From: Bryopsis sp. KO-2023
Lineage: Eukaryota; Chlorophyta; Ulvophyceae; Bryopsidales; Bryopsidaceae
NCBI GenBank assembly: GCA_030272585.1
Contig: BSYQ01000001.1
Coordinates: forward strand, 10,493,001 to 10,557,000
Length of the DNA stretch: 64,000 nt
Reading direction: 5' to 3'
The number at the start of each line of letters is the position of its first letter. Positions within the stretch are counted from its first letter, which is position 1. Shown here one piece after another: positions 39,201 through 51,446 of this stretch. The notes under the pieces are model-generated. The model was given only the letters and a program-made list of their open reading frames with translations. It searched no databases and was not told the origin of the DNA. Both the position numbers and the translations under genes were made by a program.

Positions 39201-40716
39201 ACCTGACCCAATCAAAACGAACAAATTCAATCAAGTCGATGAGAAGAGCCGCAACCCCTGCTTCACTCTCTTGTGAAACTTTCATTTCAACATAGAAAAA
39301 AACAAAAACAAAAACAAAAACAAAAACAAAAAAAAGGTAGGGTAATTCTGGGTTAATGGCAAAATTTCTTCACTGATTGTTCTAAAAACTACAAGCACCT
39401 TTTCTTTGTCTCTAACATCCAGCCCAGCAGAATCCGCCAGGACCATGCTTTCCAGAGTTTCAAGCGCCTGATTGAATACAAACATGACAAAAGGAAATTT
39501 AGTCAGCAAAGCGACACAGTCCAGAAGAAAAGAAAGGAAGAAAGACAATGGAATTCGAGAGTGTGTGTAGTGTTTGACCTTTCATATATGTTGTGAAAAC
39601 TTTGCAAACCAGCACATGCAATTCCAGACCTTCTCATCGACATGCAATTGTGTTGTGGGCTGTGAAAGAAGTTCCGCACTGATCCTCATAGTCCGTTTAA
39701 TTACTACTGTTTTGTCAGACATAGTGTGGGTACCCAGCAGAAGAAATCCAGACATACGATCACAAGTCAACCATGTATTTGTCTTACTTTCTTTGTGGCT
39801 TTTTCATAGCCATCTGCGACTTCAGCGACATGCAATCCCTCCTTCAACAAGCCTTCCGCCAATTTCAACAATTCTCCGCAAAACGAGATCACCTGAATTC
39901 GTATAAACAAGTAATTCTCACTTTTTATCTATACAAATATGAATATGGACACAAACAGCAACACAATTTAAAACTCACCCTCCAGAAAATATGTAAAAAA
40001 CATACTACATATTTTGTTCTTTTTTTTTTCCCTAGCAGGAGCCGGGATTGACACGTATCAAGATGCACTTGGATATTTGGTTTTCCACAGTTTTGTTTTT
40101 GATTTTGCTCTAGAAAACGGACAAGGTCAATGCAAGACACTACAAGCAACTTCTTGGATTGGGAGGAAGGGAAAACAAGGGGGGGGGGAGGTCATATTCT
40201 ATTTTTAGATTTTTGCTCACTGTGTTGGTTCCATCTCCGATTTCTTGCTGCTGGGCTTTGGCTGCCAGGACCACCAGCTTGGCGGCGGGGTGAAACACAT
40301 CCAACTCGCTCACAATGGTAGAGCAATCGCTTGTCACGAAAAGCTTGTCGATGTGATTGATGATGATCTTGTTCATGCCTTCAAATTAACCAAAGTAAAA
40401 ATAAACAAAAATTCCAACCTCTATATAAGAGGAGGAAAAAAAAAACAGAATCGAAAAAACAAACAAACAGACAATTCGTTGTGATTCCTGTCGATACACC
40501 TCAATCAGAGACGAGGCAGTGCGTGGTTATTAGTAATGGGCTCCCTGCCTGATGAAACTCACCATGTGGGCCAAGCGAAGTTTTTGTGATGGTGCTCAGC
40601 TCTTTGCAAGCTTCGATGTTTTTTATGACTGCTTCGTTCACGCCGGAAAAGAGTTTGTAGCCTTCTTTCAGCATCGCCTGGAGCCCATAAGGAAGGCCGC
40701 CCCCCATCGTGCCCAT
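36292..40716 (-). CDS. CCT8: T-complex protein 1 subunit theta, CCT8 (550 aa, 12 exons)
   Basis: This is one of the eight paralogous subunits of the cytosolic chaperonin TRiC/CCT, which folds actin, tubulin and other proteins. Exons are 40716-40563, 40378-40221, 39892-39788, 39467-39399, 39202-39029, 38663-38580, 38400-38290, 38089-37956, 37712-37594, 37338-37192, 36970-36694 and 36412-36292. They total 1653 bases, and 550 aa is the normal family length. Signature segments are TKTSLGPHGMNK, EIGDGTNT, GMVIKRETEGTV, VDTSGTETKGTVLI, SKFELRRFCR and the theta-specific C-terminal VDQIIMARAAGGPKP. The ATG at 40716 is chosen because it gives the normal N-terminal length. An in-frame acceptor lies 11 bases upstream (CTGGGCAG), so a further 5' exon is possible. 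The neighbouring capping enzyme is divergent. Confidence 0.95.
36486..36513. repeat. C16A12 junction (T12G16 in the sense of CCT8)
   Basis: A homopolymer junction in the last CCT8 intron. Confidence 0.9.
39296..39337. repeat. (CAAAAA)n hexamer repeat
   Basis: Five to six CAAAAA units end in a poly-A run, in a CCT8 intron. Confidence 0.85.
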
Positions 40717-41669
40717 TTTCCCAGGAGTATCTGCCCAGCAAACACAATCTGAATTAGAATGAGGAATGCCATGCAGATCCCATTCTTACCGAAAAGCTTA
40801 TTTTATTTTCTTGTTTCATGAGTGAGGGGAAAAAAATCCCACACCTCTACTGAAGATTGCCTCTCGGGGATGTGGGAAATATTTATAATTTCAGAGGAAA
40901 TATTACTCATTTGATGAGGGGACAGCTACATGAAAATTCTCAGATTCAGTATGATCCATTTCCATCCCTGATTTGCTGATAATCTTGCAAAACAAATATG
41001 TCACATTAAAAGAAATTGTGAAAAAAATTGTTTCCTAAACAATATATAGAGAAGACTGAACTTCAAAAGATTGATCTGATTACGATCAAACTTCCAAGGC
41101 GATGATACAGAAATCGACGTCGTAGCGGCCAGCTTCGAGGATCGGGCGAACACTTCATGAATCCAGTGTTGGATCGATACGACAGACGAGAGACATGAAA
41201 TGGAAGAGAAAGCGAATTTCTTCGATCAGAGGGAAAACAGCCCTCTACGTAGAGGACAGAGGGGATGATCGATCCCGCGGTTTTGAGAAAGAGGGTAGGG
41301 GCGACGGATTCGTCTCGCACCTGGTTGATGGAAGTGATCTTTGTGTTTTCGCGAGGAAGGTCCACCAGCTTGCTTCGAGAACGAACGAAGGCTGAGTGGG
41401 GGAGTCAGGAAAAAGAAGAGTCTCCGCCAGCAATTAATTTCGGTGTGTACGACTATTTAAATCGTCTAATTTTCCTTTCACGCGTGCATCTATTTTATAA
41501 GTGTGAGAAAAAGTGAGGCCAACAAAATCCCCACAGTCGCAGCTCTGCTTGGTCGCTCTTTGGTAACTTGACGTTTATCGCTTGGGAAAGGGTGAGGTTT
41601 GACGTAGACACCCTTCGTATCCCATCGAAGCTCCCGACGAGTTTCATTGGGGGTGAACCGAAAGAAAGG
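40717..41669. promoter_or_regulatory. divergent promoter region of CCT8 and the capping enzyme
   Basis: Start codons of the two housekeeping genes lie 953 bases apart on opposite strands. The half nearest the capping gene (41.1-41.7 kb) is CpG-rich. Both 5' leaders must lie here. No core element is recognised with confidence. Confidence 0.45.
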
Positions 41670-44600
41670 ATGCCCAAGGCGCGAAGAGAGGAGGACGCCA
41701 GCGATGGGGAGGAGGACCTGAGGGAAAAGAAGAAGCAAAAGATCGACAGTAAGTGTTGCACCATGCTTTTGTTCGCGATGGTGGTCTTGGGTCCCACGTT
41801 CTTTCCTGTCCGACCGCTCTGGGAATCGGATGGGCTCGAAACCGTTCTCTAGAAATTGCCGAATGTACTGGGAAAGACAGCCTCGCGCAATGGTAAATCG
41901 CAGACTTGAGAGAACGAGTTTGTTCGTGCCCACCCACACTGTTCTCTCCGACTTGCATCTTCGTGTGTTGTGTTTAGTTTAGTTTTTTCCCATTATGACG
42001 ACTTGGGGATTTTTTTGTCCCCTCAGTTTCATCTGGTTCGTGTTCTGTGCGACCTTTTTGGGTGTTAGTTTAGGGTGGACGAAAAGCAACACCCATATGT
42101 GTTCATTGACAAAAGGCATATATTTCAAGCAAATGTGAAAAAATTGGATTGAAAAAAATCAAGGCCCTCTTGGATTGGTGGTGGGGTGTCCTATTGATTT
42201 GGATATTTCTTTGGGGGTTGTCTACAAGGTGGCTGGTCCATGTTGAATGAAAAAATTTCAGTTTTTTCAACACATTGAACGAATTTGTTGATGCTTTTTT
42301 TTTCCAAATTTGAAAAATCCAGCACCAGAGCCCAAGGAAGAGGGTGGCGAATGTTTCACAGGGGACGAGAAAATGTTAATGATGCCGGCAGTACCATACG
42401 AGTCATCTGGTGATGAAGGTACAAACCCCCGTGAAATAGTTTTTTTTATTCTTTTTTTATATAAAGAATTTAGTAAATTAATATCTATGGCACCTACTCC
42501 CGTCGTGCGAATGAATGATATGAATTGAAGAGTTTTTCCAGAAGCTAACACACCCTAGCTTCCCCAACTGTGGGTGGCTAGATTCAGACACAGGGGAAAG
42601 CTCCGATGATGACATGGAAAAGGATTTCGAATCTGCAATGGAGAGCGCCATGGAGGTCGTGTTTGAAAGTGAACAAAGTGGTGTCAAAGAGGAAGAAGAG
42701 GAAGAGAGGGAGGGAGGCGATGAGCCTCGATCAAAACAAGAAACATCAGTCAAGCAGGAAGAAGCTTCGGACCCCTGTGGCTTGGATGCAGGGGAAGAGG
42801 AGGATTGCAAAATCAAAGAGGAAACAGGTGTCAGTCTGGTGGAAGAAGAGCCTACAGATGGGTCAAAAAGAGGTCGATATACCAATTAAAAAAAAAAAAA
42901 ATCTGGTCGTTTTTCTCTTGATGTTTTTTTTTTCCAATCGAAAGGGGATGGATTCAGTGGTTGGTAATGGTGCTGGGTTTGTGTGTGTTGTAGATGTGGT
43001 AAAAGAAGAGGAAAAGTCTAAAAAAGGCAAGTCAAAGAAAGGGGCCAAACCTGCTTCCAAGCCTAAGGCAAAGACTCCCAAGGTAGTGGCTCGAAAACAG
43101 TAATTATTGCAACTCTTCCTGGGAGATGCCTTTTTTTTTTTTTTAATTTGTTTTGGGTTCTTCCATTCTTGATATAGATATGTACGTATTTGAATTAAAA
43201 TATTACTCTAAAAAAAACCCTCTGCGAGCTTTGTTGCTGTGAAGAGAAAAACAGAGGCGAAAATAGAAATAGATAAATACAATAAAATAAATGATCTAAA
43301 CGAAAAGAATGAAGTGTAGTATTTCTTGCTTAAGGTTCAACTTTTTTTTTTCATGAGAAGTTCACGTTGCTTATTTTCCCGCAAGTTTTCTGGTGTTCGG
43401 ATTAAAAAAGAATCCAACAAGTTTCTGAATTCAAAGCTTGATGATTTTTTTTAATGATTATTTTTTTTCCCCTGCAGGCTAAGGCTGCACCAAAGAAAAA
43501 ACCTGAGAAGAAGGCAGCGGCCGAAGCCCAAGCATCGAGATTACCCCCTGGCTGGTTGGATTGCCCTCCCATGGGAGCCAGTGTTGGTAGAATGATACCC
43601 TGTAAGGTGGGGCCTGCTGTTTGGAAAAACAAAATATTTAATTCAAAAGGCAGAAGGTTTCTCTAGCACTGGGTTGTCTCTAAGGGGGTGGGGGGTAATC
43701 TTAAGTAAAGGAGCATGTCCATGATTGAATTGTTTCTTTTTTTTTTTTTCAAGACTTTATTTTTTCACATTTATTGTAATTTTTTTTGGGGGGGGGGAGC
43801 GAAGGAGGAACCATGAATTGACAAGTGTCGGTTTTTCGTTTGAAGGTCCCTTTGGGTCCCCATTTCAATGACGTGGTCCCTGAAGAACAACGCTTCAATC
43901 CATCGATAGCCTACAACATGATACAAGAGAGAGGCTTACAGGTACATTTTTACATGGTCAGGGTGCAATGGTTTTTCTTTGGGGTAAATTGGGACCCCAA
44001 AATCTCATGACATAGAATTCTGATGTGTTTTTTCCAACTTGAGCTTTCAACTTTTATTGGTTTAACAAACTGAACATAGAAGTATTCAGGGTATATTCAT
44101 TCAATGAGTTTTAATATTTTATTGTTTTTTTTTTTGCATTTTACTTATTTTGTTGGGGGGGGGGGGGGGAGTAAAAGTTCCAACATAAGAGAGAAGCGAT
44201 CTAAAAATATTTTGTATAGCCTGAGAAAAAAATCTTGGAAGATGAATTTTGTTCCAAAAACAACTTGAAAAAGCAAAGTTAAAAAAAAAAGAAGGAAAAT
44301 TCAGGCATGATCCACTATGTGAAATACATATTTTTGCTGGAGCTTGGGAGCTTATATTTATCAGCTATCTCTAGTTTTGAATTTTTTAAACAAAGATTGT
44401 TTTTGCTCGGTACAGCTTGGCCTGGTGATTGACTTGACTAATTCATATAGATACTACGATCCAGCAGAATGGGAAGACAACGGAGTTCAGTACGCAAAGG
44501 CATGTGTCCATCACCTTTCAAAAATCACGTTTTCTCTTAATTCTAATATTTTTCATCAAATTAATTCCTGTAACATAAAACTTGTACTGTTATTTCATTA

Positions 44601-47600
44601 TTTTGATTTGCCGAAAAATTATGGGACAGAGCGCAAGGAGAAATGCATCTTTTGGTGGACTCCATATACATATACAGTTACAGTTATGTTCCTCTTTTTT
44701 TTTTCTCTTTAGCGAAAAAAGCGAATTCCCAGTATATCCAGAAGCCACGTGTTTGAACTCGAGTAGTTATGATGGATGAATGGGTTTACGTGTTTGAACT
44801 TGCAGATTCCGTGCAAGGGCCGAGGAGAAACACCGGACCCTGTGAGTGTTAATCAGTTTGTGTGGACTGTTTACTGCTTCCTCAACGAGTGTCCAGACAA
44901 TCACGTGCAAATCCTCGTTCATTGCACCCACGGCTTCAATCGGACTGGTGAGTGCTTATGTTGACCCCCCCCCCCTTTTTTTTTTACTTTCAGCAATGGA
45001 AAGTAAGTGAATGAATGAATAAAGAAATGGATAATACAGTGGGTGGGTGTCTGAAGGCTGGTGGACCCCTCAGCTAAAATCTGCTGAAGGAGCGATCAAA
45101 CCGTTGTGATTTGAGTGAATCCCGATACATCCACAGATGCTTTGCCTTCTGAAGTAAACAATCTAATTCATAATTGTTGAAGGGTTTTTTTCTTCTTCTA
45201 TGGGGTGTTTCTTTTGCAAGGTTTTATGTTGGTAAGCACCATGATGCGATTGGTGGACAACATGACAATTGCGTCTCTGATCAATTCTTTCGCCAAAAAA
45301 AGAGCTCCAGGAATATATAAAGATGACTACATTGAGGAGCTCTTCAGCTACTATCATGAACCAAGGTAATCCATATCCACACAACAATTTTTATTTTTTT
45401 AAATTCTATTTTGTTTTAACTATTTTTTTCTTGGAACTGTAGGTATGTTTTTTGTGCCAAATCGATGAAACCTGGTTTTGCAACAGAAACGCGGTTCAAA
45501 TGTTGCCTTTATTTGCATCGATTTTGTTTCCTCTTCTCCCTTATTTGGTGGGTCTTTTCCAAGTTTGGGGGGGGAAGTCTTCTTAATAATTATATGTTAT
45601 TCCAGAAGCATAGGTGACTATATTTGATTAAGTTTCTCTTTTTTGGGATATTTTCTTGGAAAAAAAATAGGCCGGAATCCACTAAAACTCCAGCTGTCCC
45701 CGACTGGAAAGGAGTTGGTGATGATGAAGAAGAGGGTGAAGGATCCGGATCTGCAAATGCAGCTTCAAGGAGAGATTGTGAGTATAGCACACCTATGTCA
45801 GACTTTCTCATATTTCCCATTTTGGCTTGTAAACCTTCCAACTCTTTGTTTTGTTAAAAATGTCCCGGTTATGCAAAATACATGCATACAACACAACATT
45901 TCCACATGGCTTCTTTTCTTTACACCCCGACTTTTTTTTATTAAGTCAGAAATTATCATTGCGTGATGATTTTTTTTTCCCTGTGCTTCATTTCACAGGC
46001 CACACCAGCAAAAAGGAAATCCACCACGAGACCCCCGTGGGTGAACAGATTGCTCACTCCGAACAAGAGGAGTACAAGAAATTCATTATCGCACAGATGC
46101 TTGGGGAAGACAGTCATTTCACCAGATTCCCTGGGTCACAGCCCGTATCTCTGGACAGAAATAATTTGCCTTTGCTCAGGGATCGAAGGTAAGCAAATCC
46201 TGATTGAATGATAAGCCTACTTTTCTCCGATCTGTTGTTTTTTTGTGTATTTTTGAAGTAGATTGATTTGGATATGTTTCACTCTCCAGGTATTGGGTCA
46301 CTTGGAAAGCTGATGGAACTCGCTACATGGTTCTGTTGATGTCATTTGGGGTTTACCTAATCGACAGAAAATTTGAATTTCGCCGAGTGCAGATGAGGCT
46401 ACCCAGGTACTCTCAACACTTTATGTTATCCAAACAGTCCATCATTTCGAAGTTGAGGAAAAGCAAAAAAACAGTCTCAACAAGTTTGGCCAAAACAGCA
46501 CATGATCAAAACTCAACGGAAAGAAAGATGGTGTTATTTTTTGAGTTTGTTTCTTGTTCGATGCAGTGTATATATATGTTTCTTTGTTTTCTCATGATGG
46601 GTGTATGGATTTCACAGGGAATTTGTTCAGTGCTCCAGTCCCAACAATGCCAAAATGTGTCATGGGACGATATTGGATGGGGAAATGGTGGTAGACCGTG
46701 ATCCTGAAACGGGGCTCTACTATCGGCGATTTTTGGTGTATGACCTAATGGTTCTAGCTGGCGAATCACTCATGCATCTGCCCTTCAAGGTACTCAACAA
46801 CCACCAGCCACATTCTGGAAACACTGTTTGGGTTCCCCCCCCCTCTCCTGAGGGGAGGTCTTGCAGTGAAACAGTTGTTGGTAACTGTTACTCTCGTGTG
46901 AGGAGTTATTTTTTTAAATCCGGCAGTGGTGTGTTGATGGAGAACGTGAGATTTCTTGGGGGGGTGGCTGTTATTTTTACGTAGGATAGGTTCAGCAAAA
47001 TCGATGGATTGCTGATGTTGGGCAAAAGAGAAGCAAGAGACATCGCCGAAGGCCGAGCAAAGTGAGCAACACTCTACCCACACACTTCAAGTGTCTATTT
47101 CCACCAGTACAACTCCACTGTGAAAAATACTGTTGAGCCGTAGCGTTGATTCTATTTTTGCCAAGAAATATGAAAAAAATGAAAAAATGAAAAAATATAT
47201 ATATATATTACTTATATATTTACTTACATTTATATCTATGTTTATGTTTACCTACATATTTACTTGTGTTTTTTTTTTGTATGGTGAAGGTACAAGTATA
47301 AGTACAGTGAGGAGACCTTTCGGATTCGGAGGAAGGATTTTTGGCCTTTAGCCCACACAAAAAAAATCTTCCATATGATGGAGCAATTGTGTCACGAATG
47401 TGATGGATTGATTTTACAGGTGAGAAAAATCGAGTAAACAGTGTTGGCCCATAAGGATTCCCCTGTTTTATTTTTTTGTAAAATCACGAGCATTTCCTCC
47501 TTCGGTCCTTTCTTTGGGGTGTGGCTGCCCTAAACCCCCCCAAAAAAAATAAAAAAAATTCTGGCTACATTAGTCCAGTTCCTATCAATCCGAATGAACC

Positions 47601-48918
47601 GCTACTATTCGTTGGATAATTGCAGAAAATCATATTTCACATTTTAGTGTAATTTAATTTAATTTATTTCTGGTGGCTGACTTGATGGAGACATGCTGCA
47701 ATATTCATGTGATGCAATTTTGATGTTGAATTTATTTTTTTCCTGTTCGCGTCTTTTATCAAGGCGTACGAGGACCCTTATGTGGTTGGAACGTGCCATG
47801 AGCTCCTGAAGTGGAAATTCGCTCATTTGAACTCGGTGGATTTTCGGATGAGGCTTGGAGAGGATGGAGGTAAATGCACAACAGCCCATCATCTCTTCAC
47901 TGTGATCCTATTGTTTGAAAAATTAAAAAGTGAAAATAAATAAGCTGGATTTTGACAAACTCGTTTAAAAAAAATAACAAAAAAACAAATGTTTTGAAAT
48001 GTTTGATCAAAGTTTGTGGTGGTGTTTTCCTTCTCTTTTCATTTTTTTGTGTCAGGATGTGGTGGTTGCTGTGATCATGTGTTGCAGCAGTTTTTCTTTC
48101 TGAAGTATTGTCATTTTTTTGCTTTCGTAGAGCCTGTGCTTCTCTTATTCAGAAACAGGAGGGAAGTCCCACTCGACAGTAAGTCCACTGAAGATTTGCA
48201 ACATTATTTTGAAAAACAGCTTTTTTTAGGTCGTTGGAAGATTTTTTTCTTTATTTTATTTTCTCTATCCCCTGGTGATTTGACTAAGCAATGGAAAAAA
48301 GGTTTTCGTCTAGAAGCTAAGAGAGATCCTTTTATTTTTTGGTCGTTTCTGTGTGATGTTTTTCAATCTATCAAATACCCAGATGGAAAGATTGAATTTC
48401 CCAACAATGATGGACATCGATTCGATGGGAAAATCGTGGAGTGCAGCTACGATGCAAAAGCTTCCAAATGGATCTTCCTCAGGGAAAGATTTGACAAGAG
48501 CACGCCAAATGCTTTCCATGTCTATCAAAAGGTTGATATCTTTCAATTCATGGTTTGATATTAAATCCCATATGAAAGATTCATAAAGCAACCTGTACGC
48601 AAAATCGTATAACAGCTGACCATTCATGAATACAGGCTTTCCTTTCGCTGAAAGTTTAGTTTCGTCTTTTGACTTCGTCCACAGAAAATTCCACAAAATG
48701 TTGTCCGCACAAAAAGAGCTTTGTTTTTTTCGAATGTGCTGATCGAGGTTGAAACGCTAGGTTGCTCTTTTTTTAAGCAGGTGTTGAACAGCATAAGGGA
48801 TGACATCAGCAAGGACGAATTGTTGGTTCACATTAACAGATCTTTCAGGGAAAGCGACGTTTATAGATCCGACAGGGCTCGCCTCCCAAACGCCCAGCCG
48901 AAGCCAAGGAATGCCTAA
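41670..48918 (+). CDS. bifunctional mRNA capping enzyme, triphosphatase plus guanylyltransferase (792 aa, 19 exons)
   Basis: The nuclear enzyme removes the 5' gamma phosphate of nascent pol II RNA and adds the GMP cap. Exons are 41670-41748, 42323-42418, 42588-42872, 42994-43082, 43478-43606, 43846-43941, 44416-44499, 44806-44947, 45221-45365, 45671-45777, 45999-46188, 46290-46406, 46618-46789, 46985-47061, 47290-47419, 47764-47869, 48131-48178, 48383-48531 and 48781-48918. They total 2379 bases with all phases consistent. Residues 1-200 are a Lys/Glu/Asp-rich extension. The cysteine-phosphatase-type triphosphatase starts at LPPGWLDCPP (~205) and carries HCTHGFNRTG (Cys ~326). The guanylyltransferase has WKADGTRY (Lys ~487), TILDGEMV, RFLVYDL, GLILQ and LLKWK. 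This fused metazoan/plant architecture differs from the separate fungal enzymes. The intron after exon 7 starts with GC (44500-44501). Confidence 0.94.
43780..43797 (+). repeat. T8G10 junction
   Basis: Intronic homopolymer junction in the capping enzyme, about 50 bases before the acceptor at 43845. Confidence 0.9.
44155..44169 (+). repeat. G15 homopolymer preceded by a T-rich tract
   Basis: Intronic G run in the capping enzyme. Confidence 0.9.
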
Positions 48919-49670
48919 TTGGGATCTCCTGCACCTCAATTTTGGGAAAATTCTGGGTCAGCTCCACATCGTTTTATTTGCTTTTTGTGTTCAGGATATT
49001 TATAGAGACTGGAATGAAATACATTCACATGCAACCAAAGGAAAAAAGTTGGTTTTTTTGGGGGGAGGCAGGGAATCGTAGACTGGCCATCGTTGTCAAT
49101 TGTGGATTGATGGGTGGTTTCAGAAGTTGAGAAGGGAATTTTTTTTTGGGGGGGGGAGTGCTCGGGTATATTAGGAAGATGATGTATTGTTAATAATGTA
49201 AAAAAATCAGTGTGTTGCCAAGAGAAAGGTCATTACCTTTCGGATTGGTTTGAAATTTTGGGACTGTAATGATAACACTGTTCCAATGCTGGCAAATTTA
49301 AATATGTTTGAGATCATTATTGTAGAGTCGTAGGCCCTTCTCGCCCATTGTCGACGTTGAAAGTTTCTCATTTCTAGTGCATGTTTATTTTTTATCATTT
49401 TTTTTTATTTTTTCATTTCCAGCACCGGAAAGGTGTGTGGCTTTGTAAATGTTGTTTGTTTTTTGTTGTTTGCTGGAGGTTTCAATTATTTGAATCTCTG
49501 AGTGATTGTCGTGAGAAGCTTGGCTGGATTGTCATTGTGTGCTGGCCAGGCAGACTCAGATGGGACGTGATAGGATCCCGTAGTTTTGCACACGGTACCC
49601 AGAGCTCTTAGGCGTGTTCAGCCCGCCATCCTTCCCAATTCGCATTGACAGTTCTTCACTTGTTTGCTTG
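48919..49670. other. intergenic region between the capping enzyme and the HSPA12-like gene
   Basis: It holds the capping-enzyme 3' UTR, a T9G9 junction (49139-49156) and the upstream region of the Hsp70-like gene. No array of heat-shock elements was noticed. Confidence 0.4.
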
Positions 49671-51446
49671 ATGATGCTCGTGGTTGCAGAAGAGGCTGCG
49701 AAGGAAGGGGATGTGGTTGTGGCTATCGACTTTGGAACTTCACGAAGTGCGGTTGCATACACGATCGTTGGATTCGATGACGAGCTAGTGAACATGTTGA
49801 AGCTCTCGGGGGCTGCGTCATATGTGCATGGCGACTTCAAGACGTCCACCAGCGTCTTGATAGACCAGGGCACGGTTCGCGCTTTTGGTTTCGAGGCGGA
49901 ACAGATGTTCGCTGGAGAGATACGTCAGTCGAGCGCCGGACGGATGCTCTTCAAGTGGTTCAAGATGAACCTTCACAAGCCTTTCGAAAGCGACCCGCTC
50001 GTGGACTGTTTCGGTGGCGGCGCGCAACTGCGGCTGTCTGAAATCCTGCAGAAATGTCTGGAGTACGTGAAAGCCGACGTCTTGCGACAGTTGAAGCTCG
50101 GTGGTCTCATCCAAAGCGAGGATGCCAGCAAATTATTCTGGGTTTTGACTCTGCCTGCGATTTGGAGCGATCACGCCAAGTACGTGATGAGGACAGCAGC
50201 GTTCAGAGCTGGACTCATAGATTCCGAGCAGTCTAGTCACTTGCTTCTCGCTCTGGAGCCAGAGTGCGCAGCCATCGCTTCCCAGGTGGATCCGTTCCAA
50301 AAAAAGCTCTGGGTTGTAGGAACGAAGTTTTTGATCGCGGATTGCGGAGGTGGGACGTTGGACATCACCTCACACGAAGTGTTGCAGTCATCGCCCTTGA
50401 AGCTGAAAGAATTGGCGGCTCCGGTCGGAGGTGCTTTCGGAGCGACTCAAGTCGACAAGAAGTTTCTCGACTTTTTCGGGAACCTGGTTGGCGAAGAGAA
50501 TTTTGAGCGTTTGCGACGTCATGAACCCGCGGAGTACCTGGCCCTTGTCAAAGAGTGGGAAGAGAAGAAGCTGATGTTCAGATTCGACAGAAGCACCAAC
50601 GAATGGATCAGGGTGAACGTGGTGAATGCAGTGGTTGCGCTCGGGATTGAAGCGGAGTTCGGGTCGATGATCGACGCCTGGAATGAACGAAATCCGAACA
50701 AAGTCGTCGAAAAGCTGTCCCGCAGGATCAAGCTTTCCCTCTCCTTCGACTTGATGGTCTCCTTTTTTGAAGATACGGTCTCCAGTATCGTGGATCATAT
50801 CGGCGACGCGGTTCAATCCTGCTCTGGGTTGGACTATGTTGTGATGGCCGGGGGTTTCACGAGATGCATTCTCCTCCAAGAGAAAGTCCTTGAGCGGTTT
50901 GCGCTCACGTCCGTCGATGTGATCGTTGCAAACGACCCGGACCTTCTGATTGTTAAGGGGGCTGCTATGTTTGGGGCAAGGCCGACTGGAGCGATCGTTT
51001 CGCGCAAGTCGCGCTACACGTTTGGCGTTTCGTGCACAAAAGAGTACAATATGATGGATGCTCAACATCAGAGATTCAAGGACAAAGTCTATCATTATCA
51101 TGGAAAAGACCGGATCGGTGTTTTCTCTGTTCATGGCAGGGTTGGCGACGATCTAGATGAGGGGAAGCGCGACAGGAGAGACTACACGCCAGTTTATCGT
51201 GGGCAGGAAGCTTGCACAATTCGTATTTTGATAACGAAGGAGCGTGACGTTTTCCACAATACAGAAAAGGGAGTGAGAGAGCTGGCTTCCACTGATGTCC
51301 CATTTGACGTGGATTTACCATTTGAACAACAAAAAGTTGGGGTTGAATTTTTGTTCGGAGGGACGGAAGTACGATGTCTTATATATGATGCAAAGGGTGA
51401 TAAACAAATCGGATCCGTACCGATACGCGTCAACTTCTTCAAATAA
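49671..51446 (+). CDS. HSPA12-like Hsp70-family ATPase, intronless (591 aa)
   Basis: This is an actin/Hsp70-fold ATPase of the divergent HSPA12 type. The nucleotide-binding motifs are in order: phosphate-1 AIDFGTSRSAVAYT (residues 18-31), phosphate-2 IADCGGGTLDIT (~222-233) and adenosine motif VVMAGGFTRC (~390). The classical Hsp70 substrate-binding domain and C-terminal EEVD are absent. The C-terminal 130 residues end in a beta-rich segment. HSPA12 proteins are poorly understood, and a client role cannot be assigned. The first ATG of the frame (49671) precedes the phosphate-1 motif by 17 residues. The coding part is one exon, unlike every other well-supported gene here, and is CpG-richer than the exons around it. 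This could reflect retroposition or acquisition. An AG at 49690 could be a splice acceptor for an upstream exon. Confidence 0.85.
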   Translation: MMLVVAEEAAKEGDVVVAIDFGTSRSAVAYTIVGFDDELVNMLKLSGAASYVHGDFKTSTSVLIDQGTVRAFGFEAEQMFAGEIRQSSAGRMLFKWFKMNLHKPFESDPLVDCFGGGAQLRLSEILQKCLEYVKADVLRQLKLGGLIQSEDASKLFWVLTLPAIWSDHAKYVMRTAAFRAGLIDSEQSSHLLLALEPECAAIASQVDPFQKKLWVVGTKFLIADCGGGTLDITSHEVLQSSPLKLKELAAPVGGAFGATQVDKKFLDFFGNLVGEENFERLRRHEPAEYLALVKEWEEKKLMFRFDRSTNEWIRVNVVNAVVALGIEAEFGSMIDAWNERNPNKVVEKLSRRIKLSLSFDLMVSFFEDTVSSIVDHIGDAVQSCSGLDYVVMAGGFTRCILLQEKVLERFALTSVDVIVANDPDLLIVKGAAMFGARPTGAIVSRKSRYTFGVSCTKEYNMMDAQHQRFKDKVYHYHGKDRIGVFSVHGRVGDDLDEGKRDRRDYTPVYRGQEACTIRILITKERDVFHNTEKGVRELASTDVPFDVDLPFEQQKVGVEFLFGGTEVRCLIYDAKGDKQIGSVPIRVNFFK

